In this document: one piece after another, positions 34,777 through 43,083 of the stretch
Position numbering within the stretch: the stretch's first letter is position 1
Layout: each line of letters begins with the position of its first letter
Source: Pontibacter diazotrophicus
GTDB lineage: Bacteria > Bacteroidota > Bacteroidia > Cytophagales > Hymenobacteraceae
Reading direction: 5' to 3'
Assembly (NCBI RefSeq): GCF_003367245.1
Contig: NZ_QRGR01000012.1
Span: 1-64,000, forward strand
Length of the DNA: 64,000 nt
Translations under genes and position numbers: made by a program
The notes under the pieces: generated by a model
Told to the model about the DNA's origin: nothing
The model's input: the letters and a program-made list of their open reading frames with translations, nothing else
Database searches by the model: none

Positions 34777-35930
34777 TAGTTGGCTTGTATCGTAGAAGTG
34801 TGAAGAACAGATTCGAAAGCAGACAGGAAAGTGTCTACTTCACGGGCGCCGATGCACAGTGGCGGCAGGAGGCGCAGCGTGTTTTTGTCTGAGGAAGACC
34901 CGGTAAAAATGCCGTACTCCGTCAACAGTTGCTTCCGGATAGGTGCACAGGGCTCCTCCAGATCCACACCAATCATCAACCCTTCACCACGCACTTCGCG
35001 CACGCCCGGAAACTGACGAAGGGCTTCTATCAACCTCTTACCGATGCGCTGCGCGTTATCCAGTAGTTTCTCCTCCTCTATCACTTCCAGCACCGCCAGC
35101 GCAGCCACGCAGGCCAGGTAATTCCCACCAAAGGTGGTGCCCAGCATGCCATGCTTCGCTTTAATTCCCGGGTTAATCAACACTCCCGCCACCGGAAATC
35201 CATTTCCCATTCCCTTGGCAACTGTTATCAAATCAGGCTTTACGTCTGTGTACTGGTGGGCAAAGAACTTGCCTGTGCGGCCGTATCCTGTCTGCACCTC
35301 ATCCAGAATCAACAACGCTCCTACGCGCTCACAGCCCGCGGCTACTTCCTTCAGAAAAGCTCCTTCCGGCGCACGTACACCGCCAACTCCCTGTATACCC
35401 TCTACGATGACTGCAGCCAGCTCCGGCCCATGCACCTCAAGGGCATAGTTGAAGGCTTCCGTATCATTTAAAGGAACAAATACGACGTTTTCCGTTTCGT
35501 TTATAGGCGCCTGTATAGCAGGGTTATCTGTTACAGCCACGGCAGCAGAGGTACGGCCATGGAAAGCTCCTTTAAACGCCAGCACCTTTCTACGACCTGT
35601 ATGGAAGGAGGCAAGCTTCAGGGCATTCTCATTAGCCTCAGCACCGGAACTGCACAGGAACAGGTTATAGTCCTCGTAGCCACTCAGCCTTCCTAACTTC
35701 TCTGCAAGTTCCTGCTGAAGGGGCATTTGCACAGAGTTTGAATAAAAGCCGATGTTGTACAGTTGGCGTGCCATGCGCTTTATATAATGCGGATGGCTGT
35801 GACCGATGGAGATAACTGCGTGGCCGCCGTAAAGGTCGAGGTAGCGTCTGCCGTGCTCGTCCCAAAGATAGGCGCCTTGTGCTTTTACAGGTGTTATATC
35901 GAAGAGCGGATAAACGTCGAATAAATTCAT
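34776..35930 (-). CDS. argD: Acylornithine aminotransferase
   Basis: PLP-dependent conversion of N-acylglutamate semialdehyde to N-acylornithine. 384 residues, fold type I. The PLP-binding stretch is LITVAKGMGNGFPVAGV, with the Schiff-base lysine in AKGMGNG; LCSSGAEANENALKLA binds the phosphate and LILDEVQTGYGRTGKF holds the conserved Asp. The family also accepts succinylornithine in some bacteria. 97 bases separate it from argC upstream, with no terminator seen, so it remains in the cluster. Confidence 0.94.
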   Translation of the reverse strand: MNLFDVYPLFDITPVKAQGAYLWDEHGRRYLDLYGGHAVISIGHSHPHYIKRMARQLYNIGFYSNSVQMPLQQELAEKLGRLSGYEDYNLFLCSSGAEANENALKLASFHTGRRKVLAFKGAFHGRTSAAVAVTDNPAIQAPINETENVVFVPLNDTEAFNYALEVHGPELAAVIVEGIQGVGGVRAPEGAFLKEVAAGCERVGALLILDEVQTGYGRTGKFFAHQYTDVKPDLITVAKGMGNGFPVAGVLINPGIKAKHGMLGTTFGGNYLACVAALAVLEVIEEEKLLDNAQRIGKRLIEALRQFPGVREVRGEGLMIGVDLEEPCAPIRKQLLTEYGIFTGSSSDKNTLRLLPPLCIGAREVDTFLSAFESVLHTSTIQAN

Positions 35931-36026
35931 AGAGATGAAGTTAGAGGTAAGAGGTTAAACAATAGAGGAAGTACTTGATGTACATGGCTTGTGTCGTTAT
36001 GTGTTAATCGTTTATTGTTACTCGAT

Positions 36027-37016
36027 TTAAAAAGCAGAGGCTTTCAGGTTCAGTCCCGCCCTTTCATTCAGGCCGAACAGCAGGTTCATGTTTTGTACCG
36101 CCTGGCCCGATGCTCCTTTCAGGAGATTGTCAATCATGCTGGTGATGACCAGGTTGTCGCCCTGCTTCTCAATGTATAGCAGGCATTTGTTCGTATTCAC
36201 CACCTGCTTCAGGTCCGGTGTAGTAGAGCTGATGCTGACAAATGGGTGCTCCTTATAGTAGGCTTCGTACAAAGCTGTGGCTTCGCTCTGGCTCAGGCTG
36301 CTGCGTAGATAGGAAGTACACAGAATGCCGCGTGTAAACGGTCCCCGGTAAGGCACAAAGTTTATCTCCGGCAGTTTCTCTTGCTGGAGCCCTTGTAATG
36401 TACGGCGCAACTCGTGCAGGTGCTGATGGTTCAGTACCTTATAGTTTGAAATGTTGCTACTGCGCCAGCTGTAATGTGAGGTGGCACTCAGACTCTGGCC
36501 GGCACCGGTGCTACCTGTAATGCCGCTTACGTGCACGGCTTCCGTCAGTAGCTTTTCTGCCGCCAAAGGAAGCAGGGCCAGTTGTATGGCAGTAGCAAAA
36601 CAGCCGGGGTTTGCGATGTTCTCTGCTTCCTTGATGGCATTACGCTGCAGCTCAGGCAAGCCGTATACAAAAGTACGACCTGCACCACTAACGGTGGCTT
36701 CTGTTATACTTTCATTCCAGCGGAAATCCTGGCTCAGGTCTATTACTTTGATATGCTGCGGCAGGTCACTGGCTTCTACAAACTTTTTCGCTTCGCCATG
36801 TCCCACACACAGGAATAGTACATCCACGTCCGCCTGTAGGGTATCGGTAAAGGAAAGCTCGGTATCTCCTAGCAAGTCTTTATGCACCGCATACACCGGC
36901 TTGCCCGCCTGGCTGTTGCTGTGTACAAAGACAATATCTACGTTTGGGTGGTGTACCAGGAGGCGCAGTAATTCTCCTCCGGTATAGCCTGCGCCGCCAA
37001 CAATACCTGCTTTCAT
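36027..37016 (-). CDS. argC: N-acyl-gamma-glutamyl-phosphate reductase
   Basis: NADPH-dependent reduction of acylglutamyl phosphate to the semialdehyde. 329 residues from the ATG at 37016 (2 bases after the argG stop); the frame opens earlier at 37034 but overlaps argG. AGIVGGAGYTGGELLRLL is the dinucleotide-binding start and NIANPGCFATA carries the catalytic cysteine. Compact class-1 ArgC length. Tight spacing shows translation coupling to argG. Confidence 0.94.
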   Translation of the reverse strand: MKAGIVGGAGYTGGELLRLLVHHPNVDIVFVHSNSQAGKPVYAVHKDLLGDTELSFTDTLQADVDVLFLCVGHGEAKKFVEASDLPQHIKVIDLSQDFRWNESITEATVSGAGRTFVYGLPELQRNAIKEAENIANPGCFATAIQLALLPLAAEKLLTEAVHVSGITGSTGAGQSLSATSHYSWRSSNISNYKVLNHQHLHELRRTLQGLQQEKLPEINFVPYRGPFTRGILCTSYLRSSLSQSEATALYEAYYKEHPFVSISSTTPDLKQVVNTNKCLLYIEKQGDNLVITSMIDNLLKGASGQAVQNMNLLFGLNERAGLNLKASAF

Positions 37017-37018
37017 AC

Positions 37019-38224
37019 TTATTCCGTCGCCCATGCCGCTTCGCTGTTGATGCTATGGTACATTTTGGTCTGGTTGCCGAAAATCTTCGCAAAGCCTTTC
37101 ACATCGTCCGATGTCCAGGCGCGGTTCATTTCGCCATAGGTACCGAACTTGTTGCTCATCAGGTCGTGCGCACTCTCGATGCCCTCTACCTGTAAGCGGT
37201 AAGGCGCCAGCAGTACATGCACCTTGCCTGTCACGTTTTGCTGTGTGCTCTCCAGGAAAGCCTCTATGTCGCGCATGGTTGGGTCCAGCAGTTGCCCCTC
37301 GTGCAGCCAATTGCCATACCACACCGACAGCTGATCTTTCCAGTATAGTTGCCATTTTGTGAGCACGTGCTTCTCCAGGGTATGGTGCGCTTTGATGATA
37401 ACCATCGGAGCGGCTGCCTCAAAGCCTACACGTCCCTTAATGCCGATGATGGTATCGCCCACGTGGATGTCGCGGCCAATAGCAAAAGGCGCCGCCAATT
37501 CCTGCAGGTGTTGTATGGCCTGCACCGGATGCTCAAACGTCTGGTCGTTAACGCCAGTTAATTCGCCTCTCTTAAAATGCAGGGTTACACGCTCCGGCTC
37601 CTGCTTGCTGAGTGGTGTCGGGTAGGCTTCCTCTGGTAATGGCAAATGAGATGTCAACGTTTCTTTCCCTCCCACCGAAGTTCCCCAGATACCTTTGTTT
37701 ATGGAGTACTGCGCCTTTTGGAAATCCATCTCTACGCCGTTCTTCTTCAGGTATTCTATTTCCTCCTCGCGGGATAGCTTTTTGTCACGGATAGGCGTGA
37801 TGATCTCTACCTCCGGTATGATGGCCTGGAAAATCATGTCAAAGCGCACCTGGTCGTTTCCGGCGCCGGTGCTGCCATGGGCTACATAATCAGCACCAAT
37901 CGTCTTAGCATAGTTAGCGATAGCCAGCGCCTGCGTTACACGCTCTGCACTCACCGACAGCGGATATACATTGTTCTTGAGCACATTGCCGAATACCAGG
38001 TATCGGATACAGCTGTTATAGAAGTTTTCTGTTTCGTTCAGGTGCGTGTGCTTTTTAGAGCCCATGGCATAAGCACGGCGCTCAATATCTTCCAGCTCTT
38101 CCGCAGAAAAACCACCGGTGTCTACAATGGCAGTGTATACTTCCAGACCCAGTTCCTGGGCCAGGTAAATGGCACAATAAGAGGTATCTAATCCGCCACT
38201 AAAGGCTAAAACTACTTTTTTCAT
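37019..38224 (-). CDS. argG: Argininosuccinate synthase
   Basis: Joins citrulline and aspartate with ATP. 401 residues. AFSGGLDTSYCAIYLAQELG (about 7-26) is the PP-loop ATP site; the later YVAHGSTGAGNDQVRFD block binds citrulline. In this pathway citrulline comes from deacylation of acylcitrulline. It follows the GNAT gene by 29 bases and precedes argC by 2 bases. Confidence 0.96.
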   Translation of the reverse strand: MKKVVLAFSGGLDTSYCAIYLAQELGLEVYTAIVDTGGFSAEELEDIERRAYAMGSKKHTHLNETENFYNSCIRYLVFGNVLKNNVYPLSVSAERVTQALAIANYAKTIGADYVAHGSTGAGNDQVRFDMIFQAIIPEVEIITPIRDKKLSREEEIEYLKKNGVEMDFQKAQYSINKGIWGTSVGGKETLTSHLPLPEEAYPTPLSKQEPERVTLHFKRGELTGVNDQTFEHPVQAIQHLQELAAPFAIGRDIHVGDTIIGIKGRVGFEAAAPMVIIKAHHTLEKHVLTKWQLYWKDQLSVWYGNWLHEGQLLDPTMRDIEAFLESTQQNVTGKVHVLLAPYRLQVEGIESAHDLMSNKFGTYGEMNRAWTSDDVKGFAKIFGNQTKMYHSINSEAAWATE

Positions 38225-38253
38225 TCTGTTTGTTTTTTCAGATTAAGGATAAA

Positions 38254-38931
38254 TTAAGCTGCCGATACTTTGTTAGCGTTCTCAGGTTGTTGGTTTGGGC
38301 GCTGGCGGTGGCGCATCCAACGCTCCTGCGCGCTGTTCGCTTTTGGCTGTGGCTGCTTCTCTACTACTGGCAGGGCCATGTAACTTTCTTCTTTTTCAGG
38401 ATCATAGAGCATGGCTGTGCAAAGGCAGTTCGTGCGGTTCTTACTCTGCAGAATCTCAAAGTTCACACAGCTGCGGCAGCCCTTCCAGAACTCCTCGTCA
38501 TCGGTGAGTTCAGAAAAAGTAACTGGTTTATATCCAAGACTGGAGTTGATGCGCATGACAGGCAAGGCAGTGGTCAAACCAAAGATCTTCGAGTCCGGGT
38601 ATTTGGTGCGCGATAACTCGAATATCTTTTGCTTGATTTGACGGGCAAGGCCACTCTTGCGCAGCTCCGGCGATACAATAAGCCCGGAATTCGCCACATA
38701 TTTACCGTGGCCCCAGGTTTCTATATAGCAGAACCCGGCCCAGGATCCATCCTGGTGCAGCGCGATGACCGCCTTGCCTTCCTGCATTTTCTGTGCGATG
38801 TAATCGGGGGATCGTTTGGCGATGCCTGTTCCCCTGGCTTTCGCCGATTCCTCCATTTCCTGGCATATCTGCAGTGCATGGACAATGTGTTGCTCTCCGG
38901 CAACGGTAACAATGAATACTGATTGATTCAT
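38254..38931 (-). CDS. GNAT acyltransferase heading the arginine operon, candidate acylglutamate synthase
   Basis: 225 residues. The GNAT acyl-CoA loop is seen at SPELRKSGLARQIKQK (about 87-102), with the preceding strand VANSGLIVS; YIETWGHGKYVANSG is the substrate half. The C-terminal 60 residues extend beyond the usual GNAT core and include a cysteine-containing segment (GCRSCVNFEIL and NCLC). The gene is first in the cluster, and no other argA or argJ candidate is in the window, so it probably makes the N-acylglutamate (acetyl or succinyl) that argB phosphorylates. This role is inferred from context. Confidence 0.78.
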   Translation of the reverse strand: MNQSVFIVTVAGEQHIVHALQICQEMEESAKARGTGIAKRSPDYIAQKMQEGKAVIALHQDGSWAGFCYIETWGHGKYVANSGLIVSPELRKSGLARQIKQKIFELSRTKYPDSKIFGLTTALPVMRINSSLGYKPVTFSELTDDEEFWKGCRSCVNFEILQSKNRTNCLCTAMLYDPEKEESYMALPVVEKQPQPKANSAQERWMRHRQRPNQQPENANKVSAA

Positions 38932-39311
38932 CTTTTTAGAAAATAATATGCCCTTGCTGTGCTTAGCAGAGCGTATAGAAAATAAATAAAAAAATGGATA
39001 GCAGTAGCCCTGACCGGCAAGCGTTTCTGTGCCTGGTGTCTTTAGCTATTCGGGAAATGAATGAAAATATGACTACCACATAGGTAGTCGGTAAGCACGC
39101 CGGCCTAGGGCCTGTAGCGGACTACGGAGATGGAGGATGATAAAACTGCCCTTATGGGTAGGACAGAAAAAGTCGCACACTTCTGGTTTGAAGAGTGTTT
39201 TATCAAATTGGATGATAAAAACGCCTTTTTTTGCATTGACTTAATTAATCGTTTAAAATTGAGCACACTACTTATACCCAAATGAACAGGGCAAATGTTT
39301 CACAATATTTT

Positions 39312-39340
39312 TATTATTGCAAAATTTTAGAGCAATAATA
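39312..39340. promoter_or_regulatory. Candidate operator: 9-bp palindrome upstream of the arginine operon
   Basis: tattattgc (39312-39320) and gcaataata (39332-39340) are perfect reverse complements around an 11-base AT-rich centre that itself contains aaaatttt. The AT-rich two-fold symmetric form resembles an ArgR-type operator, but it lies about 380 bases from the GNAT start, and nearer to the plus-strand gene. Confidence 0.4.
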
Positions 39341-39369
39341 TTTACATATCAGGAAAAATAGGGTTACTA

Positions 39370-39377
39370 TACCTTTG
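39370..39377 (+). promoter_or_regulatory. -7 promoter box
   Basis: TACCTTTG matches TAnnTTTG exactly; no clear -33 element at the right distance. Would serve the small membrane protein at 39513. Confidence 0.35.
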
Positions 39378-39512
39378 GGCAGCAGGTTTAGGAACCGCTA
39401 ATGGGAAGACAATCTAAGTCAGGAGTAGGTTCAAAACAGAATTTTAAGGTAAATGCGCTATCTTGCCGCTTTATTTGCTGCTTCTCTGCAGCCATAAACG
39501 TGCTTGCATTAC

Positions 39513-39809
39513 ATGAGAAAACTTTCCATTTGGGTTATCGCCGGCATCCTCTTTTCTGCTATAGGTATGGTATCACTTTTCATGACCCGCGAAGCCCTGA
39601 CAGCAGCTATCTGGTTGAGCTTTGGAAATGGTCTTATCCTGTCGGACCTGCGATTTTCGGCAACGGATGAAAAAGGAAAAACTTATGTAAAGCCTGTTCC
39701 AAAGGCGAGATATTACACCGCCATCTTTCTGATTGTATTTGCCATTTTACTACTGGCGCTGCAGGTTTACCTGGATGTGCAGGCTGCAGGTGCAAATAAA
39801 GTTAACTGA
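39513..39809 (+). CDS. Small membrane protein of unknown function
   Basis: 98 residues from the ATG at 39513 (a TTG at 39504 would add three). Three hydrophobic segments: IWVIAGILFSAIGMVSLFM (about 5-23), a weaker AAIWLSFGNGLILSDL, and TAIFLIVFAILLLALQVYL (about 68-86). The charged loop between (DEKGKTYVKPVPKAR) and a short polar C-terminus complete it. No motif recognised. It is separated by 6 bases from the convergent retropepsin gene. Confidence 0.65.
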   Translation: MRKLSIWVIAGILFSAIGMVSLFMTREALTAAIWLSFGNGLILSDLRFSATDEKGKTYVKPVPKARYYTAIFLIVFAILLLALQVYLDVQAAGANKVN

Positions 39810-39815
39810 GAAAAG

Positions 39816-41072
39816 TTAGATACGGCTTTGCAACACCAAGTCTACATCCAGTATTTCCTGTTGGCGCTTCAGCCGCAGGCGGAGGGTACGACCAGGCTTG
39901 CTTTTCAAGATTTCAAGCAGCTCTGGCAACATCAGTTCATGGCATTTACGCCCATTAACGTTCAGCAGCTGATCTCCCGGCTCAAGCCCTAAGAGTTTGG
40001 CAGGAGAATCTTCTATTACATTGGAAATTACGTAAAAGTTGGTACCTGGCAAAGGCGTTACCACTTCAAAACCAGCCATGTTGTAATTGAATGGTTCCTT
40101 AAACCTGTGGTTAGGAATAAGCGTGAGGCGACTGTGCGGGTAATCAAAAATAACTGTAAATCGGGAGAGTACGTCTGAGCCCAGGTTTCCGTTCCGGCCA
40201 CCCATATTAATAGCGAGTTTGATTGACTCCGCATCAGGGTAAGAAGCAGGCAGATCTTCCAGCTCATACTTCCCAAGTGCAAAAGCTTCAAGCCTGCCTA
40301 TCTGGCCATGCAGGTCACCACTGAGCCCTCTGCCTAAATACGCTTTCATTACTTTAGGAGGCAGTGTCAGGCGTCCATCGGAAGGCAGATAAAGAGACAG
40401 GCTATGGCTTGCTCCTGTATCAATGACGAGCTTAACTTTTATTGTATCGCCGTTATGCTGCCGCACATTACCGTGCACATATGCTTTTGTTCCTTCTATG
40501 TGTAAGGGATATTCTTCCGCTTTCCGCTTTTTCTTTAGCGTAGCGTCCGGACGGTAAAGGGTCAGGTTTTTATTGCTATAGTTTATTTTTACAATAAAGT
40601 TTTTGAAGATATCGTACCCAATTATTCCATGCACCGGCATCCCCATATAACTGGAAAGATCAAACACATCTTCTAACAGCACATACACACGATGGTTGAT
40701 CCCTTTAATTCCACGCATGAACATCTCATTGCCATCAGACTCATAGGCTTCTATAGAATGCCCCTCTCCTAAACCTTGAATCGTAATTTTATTTATCTCT
40801 TTCAGGTCAAGGGAATCATCATGGTACAGATGGGTAATGAGGGTGTTTTTTACGCCGGAGTCGAGGATGAAGTTGAGCGGCTGAGAACCATTGATGCGAA
40901 CAGGAATAACGATGAGGTTGTGGACCAGGTCGAAGGGAATATTGATTTTCTTTCGCTTGGAAGTGAAAAAGACTGTGTCACTGTCTATATTCAGCTCCTC
41001 CTGGGCCTGTACCGGGTAATGCAGCAGGCAAAGGGAAAAGAAAATCAGCATCAGGAATTTTACTCGTGCCAT
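39816..41072 (-). CDS. Exported retropepsin-like aspartyl protease with PDZ domain
   Basis: 418 residues. Signal peptide about 1-23 (FFSLCLLHYPVQAQ). Two half-lobes with FILDSG (Asp71) and VIDTG (Asp218) form the pepsin-like active site; the spacing fits tandem retropepsin halves. The C-terminal 90 residues are a PDZ domain (NVIEDSPAKLLGLEPGDQLLNVNG), suggesting recognition of peptide C-termini in the periplasm. This architecture is common in Bacteroidota. No operon partner; a spacer of 150 bases separates it from the CLC gene upstream on the same strand. Confidence 0.87.
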   Translation of the reverse strand: MARVKFLMLIFFSLCLLHYPVQAQEELNIDSDTVFFTSKRKKINIPFDLVHNLIVIPVRINGSQPLNFILDSGVKNTLITHLYHDDSLDLKEINKITIQGLGEGHSIEAYESDGNEMFMRGIKGINHRVYVLLEDVFDLSSYMGMPVHGIIGYDIFKNFIVKINYSNKNLTLYRPDATLKKKRKAEEYPLHIEGTKAYVHGNVRQHNGDTIKVKLVIDTGASHSLSLYLPSDGRLTLPPKVMKAYLGRGLSGDLHGQIGRLEAFALGKYELEDLPASYPDAESIKLAINMGGRNGNLGSDVLSRFTVIFDYPHSRLTLIPNHRFKEPFNYNMAGFEVVTPLPGTNFYVISNVIEDSPAKLLGLEPGDQLLNVNGRKCHELMLPELLEILKSKPGRTLRLRLKRQQEILDVDLVLQSRI

Positions 41073-41224
41073 AACCTGAGACTCTGTGTTGGAACAATAG
41101 TAAATACGCTATTCTTATATACGTATCAAGCCAGAGTAGAGGTAATTCGTTCCCTGACTATCAAAAGATTAACCTGATAATAATAGGAAAGTTTTGTAGG
41201 GGGTGTGTTTTATCTGTGACTGCT

Positions 41225-42562
41225 TTACTCTCTCTTTTTGCGCGAGGCTGCCACCGACGCTATATCCTGTCCTTTCTCGCGGCCGAAAAAGAGGTGCTTG
41301 GGAGTGCCGATGATCTGTGATCCATATACCCCGGAATGGCCGGAGAAAAGATATGCGGTAACGCAGGCTAAAGCCATAAAAACGCTGCTTTCCGCTCCAA
41401 ACAACTCAATAGCCATAATGGTACAGGTAAGAGGGGTGTTAGTGGCACCGGAGAACACAGCAACAAAGCCCATGCCCGCCAGCAGAGCCATGGGCAGCGG
41501 AATAAAGCCTGATAAAGCATTGCCCAGCGTGGCGCCGGTAAAGAAAAGCGGCGTTACCTCTCCCCCTTTAAACCCGGCTCCAAGTGTGAAAGCTGTCAGC
41601 ACAATTTTCACAATGGAAGCATACCAGGGTTGAGCCACTTCGAATGCCTGAAGAATCGTCGGGATGCCCAAGCCAATGTATTTGGTGGTGCCCATGCCCC
41701 ACACAGCAATGGCAATAACAGCCCCACCCAGCAATGGACGGAAGGGTGAATACGAGACATGTTGCTTAAACTGCTGCGTAAAAAAGTGGGTGGATTTCGC
41801 AAAGGCCATACCAGCAATACCAAATACAGCTCCTGCTCCAAGGGCAGAAGCGATACCCGTTGCGTTAATCTCAGGTACAAAAGGAATGGTAAAATGCATA
41901 TGACCTACACCCCAGGCCAGGCAGACATAATCTGCAATAACAGCCGCAAGAAAGCTTGGCAAGAGTGCTTCGTAGCGCAGACGGCCCAGTATAAATACCT
42001 CCAGCCCAAAAATGGCACCCGCTAAAGGTGTTCCGAACAGGGAGGCAAAACCGGCGCTTATACCTGTAATGATCAGTATTTTCCGATCTCGGGGGCGCAG
42101 GCGAAACAGGAAAGTAAACTGGTCGGCAATGGCCCCTCCCATTTGTACTGCCGTGCCTTCCCGTCCGGCAGAGCCTCCTAAAAGGTGCGTCACCAGCGTG
42201 CCCAGCAGTACCAGCGGCGCCATCCGGAAGGGTATTACTTTGCGGGGCCGGTGAATCTCCTCCAGCAGCAGGTTATTGCCTTTAGCCGCACGACCGGCAT
42301 AGTAGTGGTAAAGCAAGCCAACTGCAAAACCGCCAATGGGCAACAGCCAGATGATCCAGGTATTCGCCTCCCGGTAATTTGTTACCCAATCCAGTGCTAC
42401 CAGGAAAAAAGCAGAGGCAGAACCTGCCAGCACTCCCACCAGTACGCAAATGACCAGCCACTTGAGTGTATATAAAAGGGCTGTTGCCTGCTCACCGGCA
42501 GAAAGCATCTTGCTCAGGAGCTTTTTTAAGAAAGATTTTTGAGATGACGGGCGGTTTTTCAT
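41225..42562 (-). CDS. clcF: CLC-F type fluoride/proton antiporter
   Basis: 445 residues from the ATG at 42562; the longer frame to 42826 reads through the fluoride riboswitch and is rejected. CLC fold with the gating glutamate in GREGT (133-137, Glu135), where ordinary chloride CLCs have GREGP. KGGEVTPLF at 332-340 replaces the GxFxP chloride motif and is typical of the fluoride-exporting CLC-F branch. Exports F- in exchange for H+ and protects against fluoride. The upstream riboswitch confirms the specificity. Confidence 0.92.
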   Translation of the reverse strand: MKNRPSSQKSFLKKLLSKMLSAGEQATALLYTLKWLVICVLVGVLAGSASAFFLVALDWVTNYREANTWIIWLLPIGGFAVGLLYHYYAGRAAKGNNLLLEEIHRPRKVIPFRMAPLVLLGTLVTHLLGGSAGREGTAVQMGGAIADQFTFLFRLRPRDRKILIITGISAGFASLFGTPLAGAIFGLEVFILGRLRYEALLPSFLAAVIADYVCLAWGVGHMHFTIPFVPEINATGIASALGAGAVFGIAGMAFAKSTHFFTQQFKQHVSYSPFRPLLGGAVIAIAVWGMGTTKYIGLGIPTILQAFEVAQPWYASIVKIVLTAFTLGAGFKGGEVTPLFFTGATLGNALSGFIPLPMALLAGMGFVAVFSGATNTPLTCTIMAIELFGAESSVFMALACVTAYLFSGHSGVYGSQIIGTPKHLFFGREKGQDIASVAASRKKRE

Positions 42563-42613
42563 AATCAGCTGAAGACAAATATACAACAATGGCAATGTAA
42601 TCCATGCCAATCT

Positions 42614-42671
42614 GTAGGAGTCATCAGCCTGTGCTGCGGGCGCAGGCGGTTCAAGGTGGTACCCCATCACC
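42614..42671 (-). promoter_or_regulatory. Fluoride riboswitch (crcB motif) controlling the CLC-F gene
   Basis: On the minus strand the order is GGTGATGG (42671-42664), a hairpin, the pseudoknot strand AACCGCC, a hairpin, then GGCTGATGACTCCTAC ending at 42614. This matches the conserved crcB RNA: the GGNGATGG start and the GGCTGATGRCTCCTAC end. It lies 51 bases before the start codon; the stretch between holds tggca/tgcca as a possible expression-platform hairpin. Fluoride binding turns expression on. Confidence 0.92.
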
Positions 42672-43083
42672 TTAAGGCTAAAGATAAGTATAAAATTTAA
42701 ATTTTGATCAGCTTCAGGTGATATTGCCTTAAGTGTAGTGGCCTTGAGGCACTGTAGTGTGTGCAAGTTGGCCAGAAAGTCAACAATGACTTTATGTATG
42801 AAGCCACTCCCCCATCTCCGTTTCACCTCCGCTATTGTTGAGGCCTAGCTTTTCTGACTTAATAGGACTGAGCTAATATATTTCGTTCATGTCTTCAACC
42901 TGAGCATAACGGCAAGCTGACTGCCAGACTTATGTATTTGTACTATAGCAAACACACCAAACCCATACTATAACTTGTACAAGGCAGCAAAAGCAGCAAA
43001 AACAATGACTTTAGGGCATTTCTGGGTATCTTCAGGCATACCAGTAGCATTCATTTCTCACCTGAATTATATTTTACCAATAG
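42672..43083. other. 412-base divergent spacer
   Basis: Between the fluoride riboswitch and the symporter ATG at 43084. AT-rich, no coding signal. Must contain promoters of both genes; the imperfect -7 box tgtatttg near 42933 (tatgtatttgtac) is the best candidate for the symporter side. Confidence 0.45.

Larger units (their letters stand above)
38932..39512. other. 581-base divergent intergenic region of the arginine cluster
   Basis: Contains the likely promoter of the arginine operon (minus) and of the small membrane protein (plus). Seen: a 9-bp inverted repeat at 39312-39340 and a -7 box TACCTTTG at 39370-39377. Between about 39040 and 39240 there is no coding signal; short hairpins such as gactaccacataggtagtc (39070-39089) occur. 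Confidence 0.5.

Noticed and set aside
39401..39670. 89-codon frame upstream of and overlapping the small membrane protein
   Set aside because: Composition is unlike a protein of this genome, and the overlapping frame with hydrophobic segments is the better gene.
42563..42826. N-terminal extension of the CLC-F protein
   Set aside because: It translates the fluoride riboswitch and has no CLC similarity.
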